DNA of 64,000 nucleotides from Sphingomonadales bacterium Ga0077557. Its GTDB lineage: Bacteria; Pseudomonadota; Alphaproteobacteria; Sphingomonadales; Sphingomonadaceae. Made by a program: the position numbers and the translations under genes. The DNA lies in NCBI GenBank assembly GCA_001464615.1, contig LNFI01000006.1, positions 62,001-126,000 on the forward strand, read 5' to 3'. Positions 18,377 through 26,463 of this stretch are shown here, in pieces (position 1 is the first letter of the stretch; each line of letters begins with the position of its first letter). The notes under the pieces are model-generated. The model worked only from the letters and a program-made list of their open reading frames with translations, made no database searches and was not told the DNA's origin.

Positions 18377-18928
18377 ATGTTCGCTCGGACACCCAGACTG
18401 ACATTGCGCCCCGGCTGGCCGGAGGATGCCGCCGCGCTGACCGCAGCGATCGCCCATGAAGCGGTGGCGTTCAAACTCGCCCGGCTACCCTGGCCCTATA
18501 CGATCGATCATGCCACCGAATGGCTGAACCGGCCTGCAGGTGCCGACGTCGTCATGCACATCCTGGCGCATGGGGGCCCCTCCCCTCGCCTGATCGGTGC
18601 GATCGGCATCCATCCCGATGACAGCCACGGCGGGCATGAAATCGGCTATTGGCTGACCCCCGATGCCTGGGGCCGCGGCTATGCGACCGAAGCGGGCCGC
18701 GCGATGCTGGGCATTGCCCGCTACGGCATGGGCCTGAAGCGGCTGCATTCCGGGCACTTCATGGACAATCCCGCATCGGGGCGCGTGCTGACCAAGCTCG
18801 GTTTCCGCACCACGGGTGTCGAGCTGCGGCACTGCCTGGCGCTCGGCATCGACAAGCCCTGCGCGACGATGGAACTCGCTTTGTCCGATGCCCTATCGGA
18901 AGACGACCCGGCCCGCATGGCAGCGTGA
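18377..18928 (+). CDS. GNAT family N-acetyltransferase (RimJ/RimL-like)
   Basis: A 183-residue acetyltransferase of the RimJ/RimL group. Strand beta-1 is LTLRPGWPED. The acetyl-CoA site region is EIGYWLTPDAWGRGYATEA (with the Q/RxxGxG/A loop as WGRGYA). The later NPASGRVLTKLGF is the typical C-terminal motif. Such enzymes acetylate protein N-termini or small amines. ATG 18377 has GAGGAGAG upstream. No neighbour points to a substrate. Confidence 0.88.
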   Translation: MFARTPRLTLRPGWPEDAAALTAAIAHEAVAFKLARLPWPYTIDHATEWLNRPAGADVVMHILAHGGPSPRLIGAIGIHPDDSHGGHEIGYWLTPDAWGRGYATEAGRAMLGIARYGMGLKRLHSGHFMDNPASGRVLTKLGFRTTGVELRHCLALGIDKPCATMELALSDALSEDDPARMAA

Positions 18929-18931
18929 TAC

Positions 18932-18971
18932 AAAAAAACCGTTCGGGTTGAGCAATGCTCGACCCGAACGG
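18932..18971 (-). terminator. Rho-independent terminator for the minus-strand hydrolase gene
   Basis: A 10-bp perfect stem CCGTTCGGGT/ACCCGAACGG (18939-18948 and 18962-18971) with a stem-like middle TGAGC..GCTCG. On the minus strand it is followed by seven T residues (18938-18932). Confidence 0.88.
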
Positions 18972-18992
18972 CAATAGGCGACGCCTGAGGGG

Positions 18993-19862
18993 TCAGGCCG
19001 CCGCTAATTCTCTTTCGGCTCGCGGCAGTACTGCCGCCTCATAATCGCTCTCAGCGAGTGCGATCAGCTTGCGGTCGTCATGGTTCCACGGGTGAAATCC
19101 GGGGAGGAAGAACGAAAACCACGCCCCCATCACCTTGCGGCCCATGCCGGGGGTGCCGAACACATACCAGGCAAGCTTCGCCCAGACGACCGGGCCGGTC
19201 AGCCCGTCCTGCCGGAGCAGTTCCAGCATGCCCTTGCGACGGCCCTCAAAAAATTTGAAGGTCGTCAGCAACATCACGATTGCCTTGACGCGCCACCGCG
19301 TGAAGCGCGGCCAGTTGCGCGTGGCATGCAGCCAGGTGTCATAAGCGACGCCCTTATGCTCGATCTCTTCCGCCGCATGCCAGCGCCACAGCGCGGCAGG
19401 CTGTTGCTCACCGCCTGCCAGATGCGCCGGCGTCGCGATCAGCTCGTGCGCGATGATCGCGGTGAAATGCTCCAGCGCCATTGTCGCGGCCAGATTGGCG
19501 ATGGCCGGCCGCCCTTTGGTAAGCGCCAACGCCTCATCGACATGCTGTTCGAGCAACGTCACGTCATAGCCCTGATCAGTGACGTGGCGATTGAAGGCGA
19601 CATGTTCGCGAGTGTGGACGACTTCCTGCTTGATGAAGGCGTTGATTTCCGCCGTCAGCTTGGGCGGGGTGCCGTCGCGAAACTGGCGGACGCTATCGAT
19701 GAAATAGCCCTCCCCCTTGGGGAAGGTGACCGACAGCGCGTTGAAAAAAGCGGTGGCATAGGGATCATTGTTCAACCACCAGCGCCCCATTTTCTGGCCA
19801 CGGCCAAAGCGCAGATCGCGCGGCGTGATCGTCAAATCAGCAGGACTGGTTGCTTTCGCCAC
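18993..19862 (-). CDS. metal-dependent hydrolase (PF10118-type, COG3687)
   Basis: A 289-residue protein with the spaced Glu/His pattern of this ferritin-like family: EVVHTREH (about residue 85-92), MALEHFTAIIAHE (about 128-140) and WHAAEEIEHKGVAYD (about 160-175). Together they could form a di-metal site. It is annotated widely as a predicted metal-dependent hydrolase; no reaction is established. The GTG start at 19862 has GGAGG five bases away. Divergent from a TetR regulator over a 69-base gap with candidate operators, the standard arrangement for local repression. Confidence 0.85.
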   Translation of the reverse strand: MAKATSPADLTITPRDLRFGRGQKMGRWWLNNDPYATAFFNALSVTFPKGEGYFIDSVRQFRDGTPPKLTAEINAFIKQEVVHTREHVAFNRHVTDQGYDVTLLEQHVDEALALTKGRPAIANLAATMALEHFTAIIAHELIATPAHLAGGEQQPAALWRWHAAEEIEHKGVAYDTWLHATRNWPRFTRWRVKAIVMLLTTFKFFEGRRKGMLELLRQDGLTGPVVWAKLAWYVFGTPGMGRKVMGAWFSFFLPGFHPWNHDDRKLIALAESDYEAAVLPRAERELAAA

Positions 19863-19898
19863 AAAAACCTCCGAACAGAATGATTCAGCAATAGTTGC

Positions 19899-19937
19899 TT
19901 ACATCACTGTCAGTAGGTCGTACTTACACTCGTGTCA
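19899..19937. promoter_or_regulatory. two candidate TetR operators
   Basis: Two imperfect 14-bp palindromes of the same type: TTACATCACTGTCA (19899-19912) and TTACACTCGTGTCA (19924-19937), centre to centre 25 bases. They lie in the divergent gap and the second overlaps the GTG start of tetR. Both fit a TKACAN4TGTMA pattern used by some TetR proteins. Confidence 0.45.
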
Positions 19938-20531
19938 ATAGTCCGTCGTCGCCTCTCCCCCGAAGAATCGCGCGATAATGCGCTTGAAGCGGCGCGCGCG
20001 CTGCTGCTCGAAGCCGGGCCGCAAGCGGTGACGCTGAAGGCCGTCGCCGCGCGGATCGGGCGAACCCATGCCAATCTCCTCCATCATTTCGGCTCAGCAG
20101 CCGGGCTGCAAAAGGCGCTGATCGCGGCGATGGCCGAATCGATCGTCGGCACGATCGCCGCCGCCGTCATGCGCGCCCGCACCGGCGATCATGATCCGCG
20201 CGAGGTTGTAGACCTGACCTTTGATGCCTTTGGCAAGGATGGCGCGGGGGCGCTGGCCAGCTGGATGATCCTGTCAGGCAATGTCGATGCACTCGATCCG
20301 ATCCTGGAAGCGATTCACGGCCTGGTCGATCAGCTGGCCGAGGACAAGGACATGCACGGCCCTGCCCTGCACGAAGAAACATTGTCGCTGGTGCTGATGG
20401 CGCTGGGCGACGCGCTGTTGGGCGGCCCAATGGCGAATGCGCTCCGCCTGCCACGCGGCATGGCCCGTGACCTCGCAGCACGCCAGCTTACCGCGTCACG
20501 GCTTGCGGCGGGGCTGCCGGTCAAGACGTGA
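19932..20531 (+). CDS. TetR/AcrR family transcriptional regulator
   Basis: A 199-residue regulator. The N-terminal helix-turn-helix (about residues 10-55) is seen in ALEAARALLLEAGPQAVTLK, AVAARIGRTHANLLHHFGS and AAGLQKALIAAM. The C-terminal ligand domain ends LPVKT. GTG 19932 is the start; there is no in-frame ATG before the HTH. It probably represses the divergent PF10118 hydrolase and itself. The last 36 bases overlap the 3' end of a convergent gene. A diverged copy of its last 46 codons is found at 20984-21124, evidence of a local duplication. Confidence 0.9.
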   Translation: MSIVRRRLSPEESRDNALEAARALLLEAGPQAVTLKAVAARIGRTHANLLHHFGSAAGLQKALIAAMAESIVGTIAAAVMRARTGDHDPREVVDLTFDAFGKDGAGALASWMILSGNVDALDPILEAIHGLVDQLAEDKDMHGPALHEETLSLVLMALGDALLGGPMANALRLPRGMARDLAARQLTASRLAAGLPVKT

Positions 20532-20972
20532 CGGCGAAGGCGCGCGTGGCCAATCATCGGCGCGGATATCGGTAATCGGCTGGATAAATTGTGCCGTGAG
20601 CGCGCCATTTTTCTGCAAGAGCCAGATCGGTACGCGGCTATATTGGCCGACTTCATACGTAAAGAAGTCAATGCTGACGCTCAACGGCGCGCCCTGAATG
20701 AAGCAATCGTTGACCCGCACACCGACAACCGGCAACGTCTTGAGCTTGTCGATGATCGCTGATTTGCTGGCATCAAGTAGCTCGAACTTTCCAACGCGGA
20801 TGCTGATGTTGGTTACATTACCGTGTTGATCATATTCAGTTGAAACGACCATTTCATCGCGATCACATTTTGCGCGTATGATCTGCGCGGCCGACGGTGT
20901 TGCCCTATCGTCAAAAACGATTGTTACGTCTTTGTGGGGCTGAACGGGGTCCACCTGATCAAGGAATATCAT
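20496..20972 (-). CDS. hypothetical protein, paralogue of the 21114-21593 gene (copy A)
   Basis: A 158-residue soluble protein without signal peptide, not recognised. It is clearly homologous along its length to the protein at 21114-21593: shared MI..(D/E)PV at the N-terminus, (F/L)DDR.(T/A)P, VGVRVNDCFIQGAPLSVSID versus SGVKINNCFLRGAPLSVNID, and F..P..DI near the end. The 3' end overlaps tetR by 36 bases. No clear Shine-Dalgarno; the ATG is supported by alignment with the paralogue's start. Less GC-rich than the surroundings. With the neighbouring JAB-like gene it looks like a tandem-duplicated immunity or partner gene, but that is inference. Confidence 0.65.
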   Translation of the reverse strand: MIFLDQVDPVQPHKDVTIVFDDRATPSAAQIIRAKCDRDEMVVSTEYDQHGNVTNISIRVGKFELLDASKSAIIDKLKTLPVVGVRVNDCFIQGAPLSVSIDFFTYEVGQYSRVPIWLLQKNGALTAQFIQPITDIRADDWPRAPSPSRLDRQPRRKP

Positions 20973-20983
20973 AATTTACACCA

Positions 20984-21124
20984 ATGCTGATGGCGTTGGG
21001 CGACACGCTCCACGACAGCCCTATGGCCAACGCGCTCGGGCAGCTGAATGACATGGCGGGTAAACCGGCCGTACGGCAGCTGTTGATATCCCGCTGGGCG
21101 GCTGATTTTCCGGTCAAGGTTTAG
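20984..21124 (+). pseudogene. duplicated 3' remnant of the tetR gene
   Basis: Read in frame from 20984 to TAG 21124 the residues (LMALGDTLHDSPMANAL ... RQLLISRWAADFPVK) align without gaps to the last 46 residues of the TetR protein encoded at 19932-20531 (LMALGDALLGGPMANAL ... RQLTASRLAAGLPVK), about half identical. There is no helix-turn-helix and no start context; it is a dead tail fragment. As with the intact gene, its stop overlaps the 3' end of one of the paralogous small genes. Confidence 0.8.
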
Positions 21125-21593
21125 GGGCAGACTTCCACCAGGGTTTATCGACTTCGATGTCAGCTCGAGGTTGCGCAAACTTAACAATAATCTCACCATT
21201 CTCTCGTTGAAACCACATCCGCTGCACACCGAAACTTTTCGGATCCTCATCATTTGCGAAAGTAAAAATATCGATGTTCACACTCAGCGGAGCACCCCTT
21301 AGGAAGCAGTTATTAATCTTCACCCCGGACACTGAATGATTCTTCAACCGTTCAATGATTTCTATCTTCGCACCAGCACTCAGGCGCAAATTATCTGAAT
21401 AAATCATAAAATCGGAAATTCTACTTAACCAACCATAAGCAATATCAATTCTCATTCCGATTTCAGAATTTCGACAGATAGATTGTACTATTTCAGATCG
21501 ATTAGGCGCCCGCCGGTCGTCCAAGATGACATAACTATATTTTTCTCGATCCTGATTTTGGTGTACAGGTTCGCCTATGAAAAAGCTGATCAT
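21114..21593 (-). CDS. hypothetical protein, paralogue of the 20496-20972 gene (copy B)
   Basis: A 159-residue soluble protein of unknown function. The conserved core shared with copy A is around residues 85-120 (GVKINNCFLRGAPLSVNIDI). It contains YSYVILDDRRAP near the N-terminus and VKFAQPRADIE near the C-terminus. Its ATG overlaps the stop of the upstream JAB/DUF4329-like gene by four bases (ATGA), so the two are translationally coupled. Clearly lower in GC than the neighbouring housekeeping genes, which suggests recent transfer. The pairing and duplication resemble immunity genes of toxin loci; this is not shown by any recognised domain. Confidence 0.65.
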   Translation of the reverse strand: MISFFIGEPVHQNQDREKYSYVILDDRRAPNRSEIVQSICRNSEIGMRIDIAYGWLSRISDFMIYSDNLRLSAGAKIEIIERLKNHSVSGVKINNCFLRGAPLSVNIDIFTFANDEDPKSFGVQRMWFQRENGEIIVKFAQPRADIEVDKPWWKSAPKP

Positions 21594-22255
21594 TGCTTTG
21601 CCATGCAGTCGCTGGTTGTTATTTGACCAGGTAGGTTATCACCCCTAACAAATCCTGCTTTTTGGGATGGGTCGTATAATTGCTTGTCGCTATATTTGAA
21701 TTCTCTAACTATACCGCGTGAGTCTGCCAAAAATAGAGAATAGGTCGCAGCCGATGCACCTTGAGCAACCGCCAAATCAGCACTAGCCCAATCTTTCGTT
21801 GATGGATATCTCCCAATCAAATCTTCACGTTGTTCCCCATAACTAGGATGATTGTGAATCAAACCCACTATCCGAGCTCCATCGGATGCATTCGGCGGTC
21901 GTCGGGCAAGAGAGAACGTATCGCTATCATAGGTAAATAGCTGATCTAGATAAAGCTCGAATCTATCGCCGACTTTAATGATGTTTCCGGCATACTCCAC
22001 CACAGGCATGGTGTTGCCGTCAGCACTATAGCTAACCAATTCTTGTTGAACACGCTTGGCCAGCCCGGCTGCTGTGGAGCAACTTATGACCAACGGCACG
22101 CTTCGTTCGACAAAGGTCTCTCCGCCCCCGCCTTCGCCTACTGGCAGCAGCATGGGAGAATCAAAAAACCCCGGCCCTTCAGACGAAAGTTCACGAACGA
22201 AAAACGCGCCCGTACTTCTGTTCAAATATCCTGTCACGACGATATCCGGATCCAT
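21590..22255 (-). CDS. JAB/MPN-like (DUF4329-type) putative peptidase or toxin-domain protein
   Basis: A 221-residue protein. Residues 1-60 are unlike known domains but begin MDPDIVVTGY, a linker-like motif seen in sphingomonad surface and polymorphic-toxin proteins. Residues 80-190 form a JAMM/DUF4329-like domain: IVGLIHNHPSYG gives the HxHP metal motif (H134, H136), YPSTKDWASADLA gives the S-x-x-D part (S152, D155) and an acidic residue upstream (E87) could complete it. Such domains cleave isopeptide or peptide bonds, or occur as toxin tips. No signal peptide. AAAGGAG lies 8 bases before ATG 22255. Coupled to copy B downstream. Low GC. Confidence 0.6.
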   Translation of the reverse strand: MDPDIVVTGYLNRSTGAFFVRELSSEGPGFFDSPMLLPVGEGGGGETFVERSVPLVISCSTAAGLAKRVQQELVSYSADGNTMPVVEYAGNIIKVGDRFELYLDQLFTYDSDTFSLARRPPNASDGARIVGLIHNHPSYGEQREDLIGRYPSTKDWASADLAVAQGASAATYSLFLADSRGIVREFKYSDKQLYDPSQKAGFVRGDNLPGQITTSDCMAKQ

Positions 22256-22422
22256 GCGAAGGGCTCCTTTAGGGGGGGTGCAACCACAGTATGGTACTAG
22301 AAAATAAGCACTTTTTCAACGCGAACTTGGATATTTGTTGCAAATGGTGATCGGTTGGCCGGTCGTTCGACCACTACCGCCCCCACACTGGATAAAATGC
22401 TGCTTTGCGCTAGAGGTGCGCG

Positions 22423-23466
22423 ATGCATTTTCTCGATCAAGCCAAGATTTTCGTCCGTTCGGGCGCCGGTGGCCCCGGTGCTGTATCGTTTCGCCGTGAA
22501 AAGTTCATCGAATATGGCGGCCCCAATGGCGGCAATGGCGGCAAGGGCGGCGACATCATCTTTGAAGCCGTCGCTGGCCTGAACACGCTGATCGACTTTC
22601 GCTACACCCAGCATTTCCGGGCGCCGCGCGGCAAGGGTGGCGCCGGACAGAACCGCACCGGGGCGGGCGGCGACGACCTGATCATCCGCGTCCCCGTCGG
22701 CACGCAGGTGCTGAGCGAGGACCGCGACCATGTGCTGGCGGACTTCACCGTGCCGGGCCAGCGCACCGTGTTCATGCGCGGCGGCGATGGCGGGCGCGGC
22801 AATGCCAGCTACAAGACCAGCACCAACCGCACCCCGCGCCAGCACGGCACCGGTTGGCCGGGCGATGAGGGCTGGGTCTGGCTGCGGCTGAAGCTGCTCG
22901 CCGATGCCGGGCTCGTCGGGCTGCCCAATGCAGGCAAATCGACCTTCATTAACGCGACCACCAATGCCAATGCCAAGGTCGGCGATTACCCTTTCACCAC
23001 GACGCGGCCACAATTGGGCGTGGTCAGCCACCGCAACCGCGAGTTCGTGTTGGCCGACATCCCCGGCCTGATCGAGGGCGCTGCCGACGGTGCCGGCATC
23101 GGCGACCGCTTCCTGGGGCATATCGAGCGCTGCAAGGTGCTGCTTCACCTTGTGGATGCCACTGAGGATAACCCTGTGGATAACTACAGGATCGTGCGTG
23201 GAGAACTTGACGCTTATGGCGCCGGGCTGATCGACAAGCCCGAGGTGATCGGCCTCAACAAGATCGACGCGCTTCCTGCGGCGGACGTGAAGAAGCTCGC
23301 CACCAAGCTCAAGCGCGCGAGCAAGGCGGAGGTGATGCTGCTATCGGGCGCGGGCGGCGAGGGGATCGAGGCCGTGCTCGACCGGCTGGTTGAGGCGATT
23401 GGCCCGCTCGAAGCGGCCCCCACCGCAGGCGACGCCGAAGAGGTAGCGGAGTGGTCGCCGATCTGA
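22423..23466 (+). CDS. obgE: GTPase Obg/CgtA
   Basis: A 347-residue GTPase. The N-terminal Obg fold (1-158) is marked by repeated glycine runs (GAGGPGAVSFRREKF, GGNGGKGGD, GGDGGRGN). The G domain follows with GLPNAGKST (G1), DIPGLIEGA (G3) and NKID (G4), plus a short acidic C-terminus. Obg binds the 50S subunit and links ribosome assembly to growth and stringent signalling. It starts at ATG 22423 with MHFLDQAKIFV, the family start. Divergent from the low-GC accessory genes; the proline gene proB follows after one inserted gene. Confidence 0.97.
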   Translation: MHFLDQAKIFVRSGAGGPGAVSFRREKFIEYGGPNGGNGGKGGDIIFEAVAGLNTLIDFRYTQHFRAPRGKGGAGQNRTGAGGDDLIIRVPVGTQVLSEDRDHVLADFTVPGQRTVFMRGGDGGRGNASYKTSTNRTPRQHGTGWPGDEGWVWLRLKLLADAGLVGLPNAGKSTFINATTNANAKVGDYPFTTTRPQLGVVSHRNREFVLADIPGLIEGAADGAGIGDRFLGHIERCKVLLHLVDATEDNPVDNYRIVRGELDAYGAGLIDKPEVIGLNKIDALPAADVKKLATKLKRASKAEVMLLSGAGGEGIEAVLDRLVEAIGPLEAAPTAGDAEEVAEWSPI

Positions 23467-23497
23467 GAGTGCCCATCCTTTCGTCGCCCGCGCCGAT

Positions 23498-24076
23498 ATG
23501 GTAACAGACGGCATGCGACACGATCCAGCCTATCGACCGATCACGGCTGATGAATTTCTTGCGATCGATTTTGGGACCGACAAGAAATTTGAGCTCGATA
23601 ACGGGGTCATCTATATGATGACTGGTGGGACCGAGCCGCATGCCTGGGTTCAGCTCAACATTCTCGCGTGGCTCAAGACGAAATTGCGCGGCACTGGCTG
23701 TCGGCCCTATGGCAGCGACATGGGGCTGCGGGTCGGCGAACGCGACATACGATATCCCGATATCGCGATTTATTGTGCCCAGCCCCCACGCGACGAACTG
23801 CGCAACAGCAAAGCATTAGCTGATCCAACCGTTGTCATCGAAATCCTGTCGCCGAGTACGACGAGCTTTGATCAGGGTACGAAGCTGGAGGAGTATAAGG
23901 CGATTGCCAGCGTGCGGACGATCGCCTTTGTCGATCCAGTCAACGAGCTGTGCCGCACACTCGAACGGATCGGCAATACGGCATGGTCAGACCAGATGTT
24001 CTCGGGCGAGCGCGGGATCGATATCCCTTCGCTCAATATCGTCATTCCGCACGAAGAAATCTTCGCGCGCGACTGA
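23498..24076 (+). CDS. Uma2-family endonuclease-like protein (DUF820)
   Basis: A 192-residue protein of the Uma2/DUF820 group, which has a PD-(D/E)XK nuclease fold. Visible: PITADEFLAIDFGTDKKFEL with the first acidic residue, RYPDIAIY with the catalytic Asp, and VVIEILSPSTTSFDQGTKLEEY carrying the ExK-like core and downstream Lys. The real substrate of these proteins is not known; they are often multicopy in mobile-rich genomes. The start may be ATG 23498 or 23513; neither has a good Shine-Dalgarno. It interrupts the common obgE-proB neighbourhood. Confidence 0.85.
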   Translation: MVTDGMRHDPAYRPITADEFLAIDFGTDKKFELDNGVIYMMTGGTEPHAWVQLNILAWLKTKLRGTGCRPYGSDMGLRVGERDIRYPDIAIYCAQPPRDELRNSKALADPTVVIEILSPSTTSFDQGTKLEEYKAIASVRTIAFVDPVNELCRTLERIGNTAWSDQMFSGERGIDIPSLNIVIPHEEIFARD

Positions 24077-24130
24077 CCTTTAATGCCCAGCCATTGGCGT
24101 AACCCTGGAGCGGCGCTAACGCAGGCAGCG

Positions 24131-25249
24131 ATGACTGCCTTTTCCCCCACCACCTGCCCGCGCCTGATCGTCAAGGTCGGATCGTCGCTGCTCGTCACGC
24201 CTTCGGGCGACGTACGGCGCGATTGGCTGGCGACGCTTGCGGCCGATATCGCGGCGCGGACCAAGGCTGGGCAGCAGATCGCCGTCGTTTCCTCGGGCGC
24301 GATTGCGCTGGGGGCACGGCGGCTGAAGCTCGCCAAGGGGGGCCGCGCCAGTCTGGAGGACGCGCAGGCCGCCGCGGCCACCGGGCAGATCGCGCTCAGC
24401 CAAATCTGGGCTGAGCTGCTGGGTGCAGAGGGCCTTACCGCCGCACAAATGCTGGTGACGCTCGACGACCTTGAGGACAGAAGGCGCTATCTGAACGCCT
24501 CAGCAACGCTTGGGCGGCTATTGTCGCTGGGCGTCGTGCCAGTGATTAACGAGAATGATTCGGTCGCCACCGAAGAAATCCGGTTTGGCGACAACGACCG
24601 GCTTGCCGCTCGGATCGCGCAGGCGGCAGCGGCGCAGGGCGTGATCCTGTTGTCCGACGTGGCCGGCTTGTTCGAAGCCAACCCCCTCACCCACCCTGAT
24701 GCGCGCCTGATCGAGCGTGTCGAGCGCATTGATGCGCGGATCGAAGCGATGGCGAGCGGCGACTCCGCTTCCGGCATGGGATCGGGGGGCATGGCCTCAA
24801 AGATTGCCGCCGCGCGGATTGCAACGGGCGCGGGCGTGACGTTGGCGATCGCATCGGGGCATGTCGATCACCCCCTCGCCGCCTTTAACACGAGCGGACG
24901 TGGCACGGTCTTCATCGCCGAACGCAGCGCGACGGCGCGCAAGGCCTGGCTGGCGGGCGGGCTGACTGCAAAGGGCGAGATCAGCGTCGATGCCGGTGCA
25001 ATCGCCGCGCTGAAATCCGGCAAGAGCCTGCTCGCAGCAGGCGCTACTATAGTCACGGGCACCTTCATGCGCGGTGACCTGGTTGCAATCACCGCCCCCG
25101 ATGGCCGCGTCGTCGCGCGCGGCCTAAGCGAATATGATGCCGCCGACGCTGCCAGCCTCTGCGGCAAGCGCAGCGAGGATCATGCCGCCATCCTGGGCCA
25201 TGAACCGCGCGGGGCATTGGTTCACCGCAACCATATGGCGCTGTTATGA
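24131..25249 (+). CDS. proB: glutamate 5-kinase
   Basis: A 372-residue enzyme for the first step of proline synthesis (ATP-dependent phosphorylation of glutamate). The amino-acid kinase domain is clear: LIVKVGSSLLVTP, VSSGAIALGARRL, QAAAATGQIALSQ, VPVINENDSVATEEIRFGDN and MGSGGMASKIAAA. A C-terminal PUA domain follows (about 285-365: KGEISVDAGAIAAL, SLLAAGATIVTG). ATG 24131 fits the family's length; the frame is open 16 codons upstream. The stop overlaps the next gene's start (ATGA). Confidence 0.96.
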   Translation: MTAFSPTTCPRLIVKVGSSLLVTPSGDVRRDWLATLAADIAARTKAGQQIAVVSSGAIALGARRLKLAKGGRASLEDAQAAAATGQIALSQIWAELLGAEGLTAAQMLVTLDDLEDRRRYLNASATLGRLLSLGVVPVINENDSVATEEIRFGDNDRLAARIAQAAAAQGVILLSDVAGLFEANPLTHPDARLIERVERIDARIEAMASGDSASGMGSGGMASKIAAARIATGAGVTLAIASGHVDHPLAAFNTSGRGTVFIAERSATARKAWLAGGLTAKGEISVDAGAIAALKSGKSLLAAGATIVTGTFMRGDLVAITAPDGRVVARGLSEYDAADAASLCGKRSEDHAAILGHEPRGALVHRNHMALL

Positions 25250-26151
25250 TCATCGCGCTGACCGGCGGCACTGGCTTTGTCGGTAAGCGGCTGATCGCGC
25301 TCGCGACGGCGGCCGGGCATCAAGTCCGCGCCCTTGCCCGCCGACCGCAAGCCGACCAGCCTGGCGTGACCTGGATCGCCGGGGCGCTCGACACGCCGGA
25401 CGCGCTGACCGAGCTTATGGTCGGGGCTGATGCGGTGCTTCACGTCGCTGGCGTCGTCAACGCGCCCGATCGCGCTGGCTTCGCGGCCGGCAATATTGCC
25501 GGAACCCAAGCGATGATCGACGCGGCGGTCAGCGCTGGGATCGTCCGTTTCATCCACGTCTCTTCGCTCGCTGCGCGCGAGCCTGCGCTCTCCAACTATG
25601 GCTGGTCAAAGGCAGAAGGCGAGCGCCTGATCGAAAACGCACCGCTCGATTGGACAATCATCCGCCCACCTGCGGTTTACGGCCCGGGCGATCTTGACAT
25701 GCTGGACACCTTCCGGATCGCCAAAATGGGTATCGCGCTGATGCCTCCTCCGGGCAGGATGGCAGTGATCCATGTCGATGATCTCGCCCGGTTGCTGCTG
25801 GCCCTGGCCGCGCAGGATATCGGCCGGCTGATCATCGAGCCCGATGACGGTACCCTCGGCGGCTGGACGCATGCCGATTTCCTTGGCCGGGCAATCGGCG
25901 AAGCGATTGGCCACCGTGTACTGCCCCTAGCGTTGCCGCGCGCCTTGCTGGCGATTGCGGCGCGGCTCGATGGGCTTTTTCGGGGATCGGGCGCGAAGCT
26001 GACGCCGGATCGAGTCGGCTATATGTGCCACCCTGACTGGACCGTTGACCCGGCTAAACGACCGCCACCGTCGCTGTGGTCGCCGCAAATCGCAACCCGT
26101 GACGGGCTTGCAGCGACGGCTGCATGGTATCGTGCGCAAGGACTGCTATAG
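25246..26151 (+). CDS. NAD-dependent epimerase/dehydratase family protein, candidate ceramide reductase
   Basis: A 301-residue atypical short-chain dehydrogenase. MIIALTGGTGFVGKRLI is the nucleotide-binding GxxGxxG; FIHVSSLAAREPALSNYGWSKAEGE holds the S-Y-K type catalytic residues (split by family variation); then TIIRPPAVYGPGD. In Caulobacter an SDR of this kind (CerR) reduces the ketone of the sphingolipid intermediate and lies next to acp and spt. Here the gene directly precedes the ACP and serine palmitoyltransferase genes, so I infer the same role. Overlaps proB by four bases. Complex I NDUFA9-like SDRs are the alternative family. Confidence 0.78.
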   Translation: MIIALTGGTGFVGKRLIALATAAGHQVRALARRPQADQPGVTWIAGALDTPDALTELMVGADAVLHVAGVVNAPDRAGFAAGNIAGTQAMIDAAVSAGIVRFIHVSSLAAREPALSNYGWSKAEGERLIENAPLDWTIIRPPAVYGPGDLDMLDTFRIAKMGIALMPPPGRMAVIHVDDLARLLLALAAQDIGRLIIEPDDGTLGGWTHADFLGRAIGEAIGHRVLPLALPRALLAIAARLDGLFRGSGAKLTPDRVGYMCHPDWTVDPAKRPPPSLWSPQIATRDGLAATAAWYRAQGLL

Positions 26152-26216
26152 ATTCGTCAGAATACCGCCGCATTTGCCTGTCACGGGCAGCCATTATCCA
26201 ATCTGCAAGGACCGAC

Positions 26217-26459
26217 ATGAGCGACCGCACCGCCGTCTACGACACCGTTACCGCCCTAATCGAGCCGTTCAACAAGAAGGGCGTCTCGCTGAGCGATGCG
26301 ACCACCTTTCAGGGCGATCTCGAATGGGACAGCCTGACCGTGATGGATTTTGTGGCCGCGATCGAGGATGATTTCGACATCATCATTACGATGAATATGC
26401 AGGCGGAAATCGAAACCGTCGGCCAGCTGGTCGATGCCGTGATGAAGCTGAAGGGTTGA
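26217..26459 (+). CDS. acyl carrier protein, sphingolipid-associated
   Basis: An 80-residue acyl carrier protein. The phosphopantetheine serine is in DLEWDSLTVMDFV (DSL motif, about residue 40), followed by the acidic helix FVAAIEDDFDIII. ATG 26217 has AAGGA seven bases upstream; upstream frame residues look non-coding. It stops only four bases before the serine palmitoyltransferase gene, so it very likely delivers the fatty acyl group to that enzyme instead of acting in general fatty-acid synthesis, where acpP would be next to fab genes. Confidence 0.92.
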   Translation: MSDRTAVYDTVTALIEPFNKKGVSLSDATTFQGDLEWDSLTVMDFVAAIEDDFDIIITMNMQAEIETVGQLVDAVMKLKG

Positions 26460-26463
26460 TCCG

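Noticed and set aside
20969..21253. Minus-strand 94-codon frame across the tetR remnant and copy B of the small gene.
   Set aside because: It lies out of frame with the paralogous gene and opposite the remnant; both have better support.
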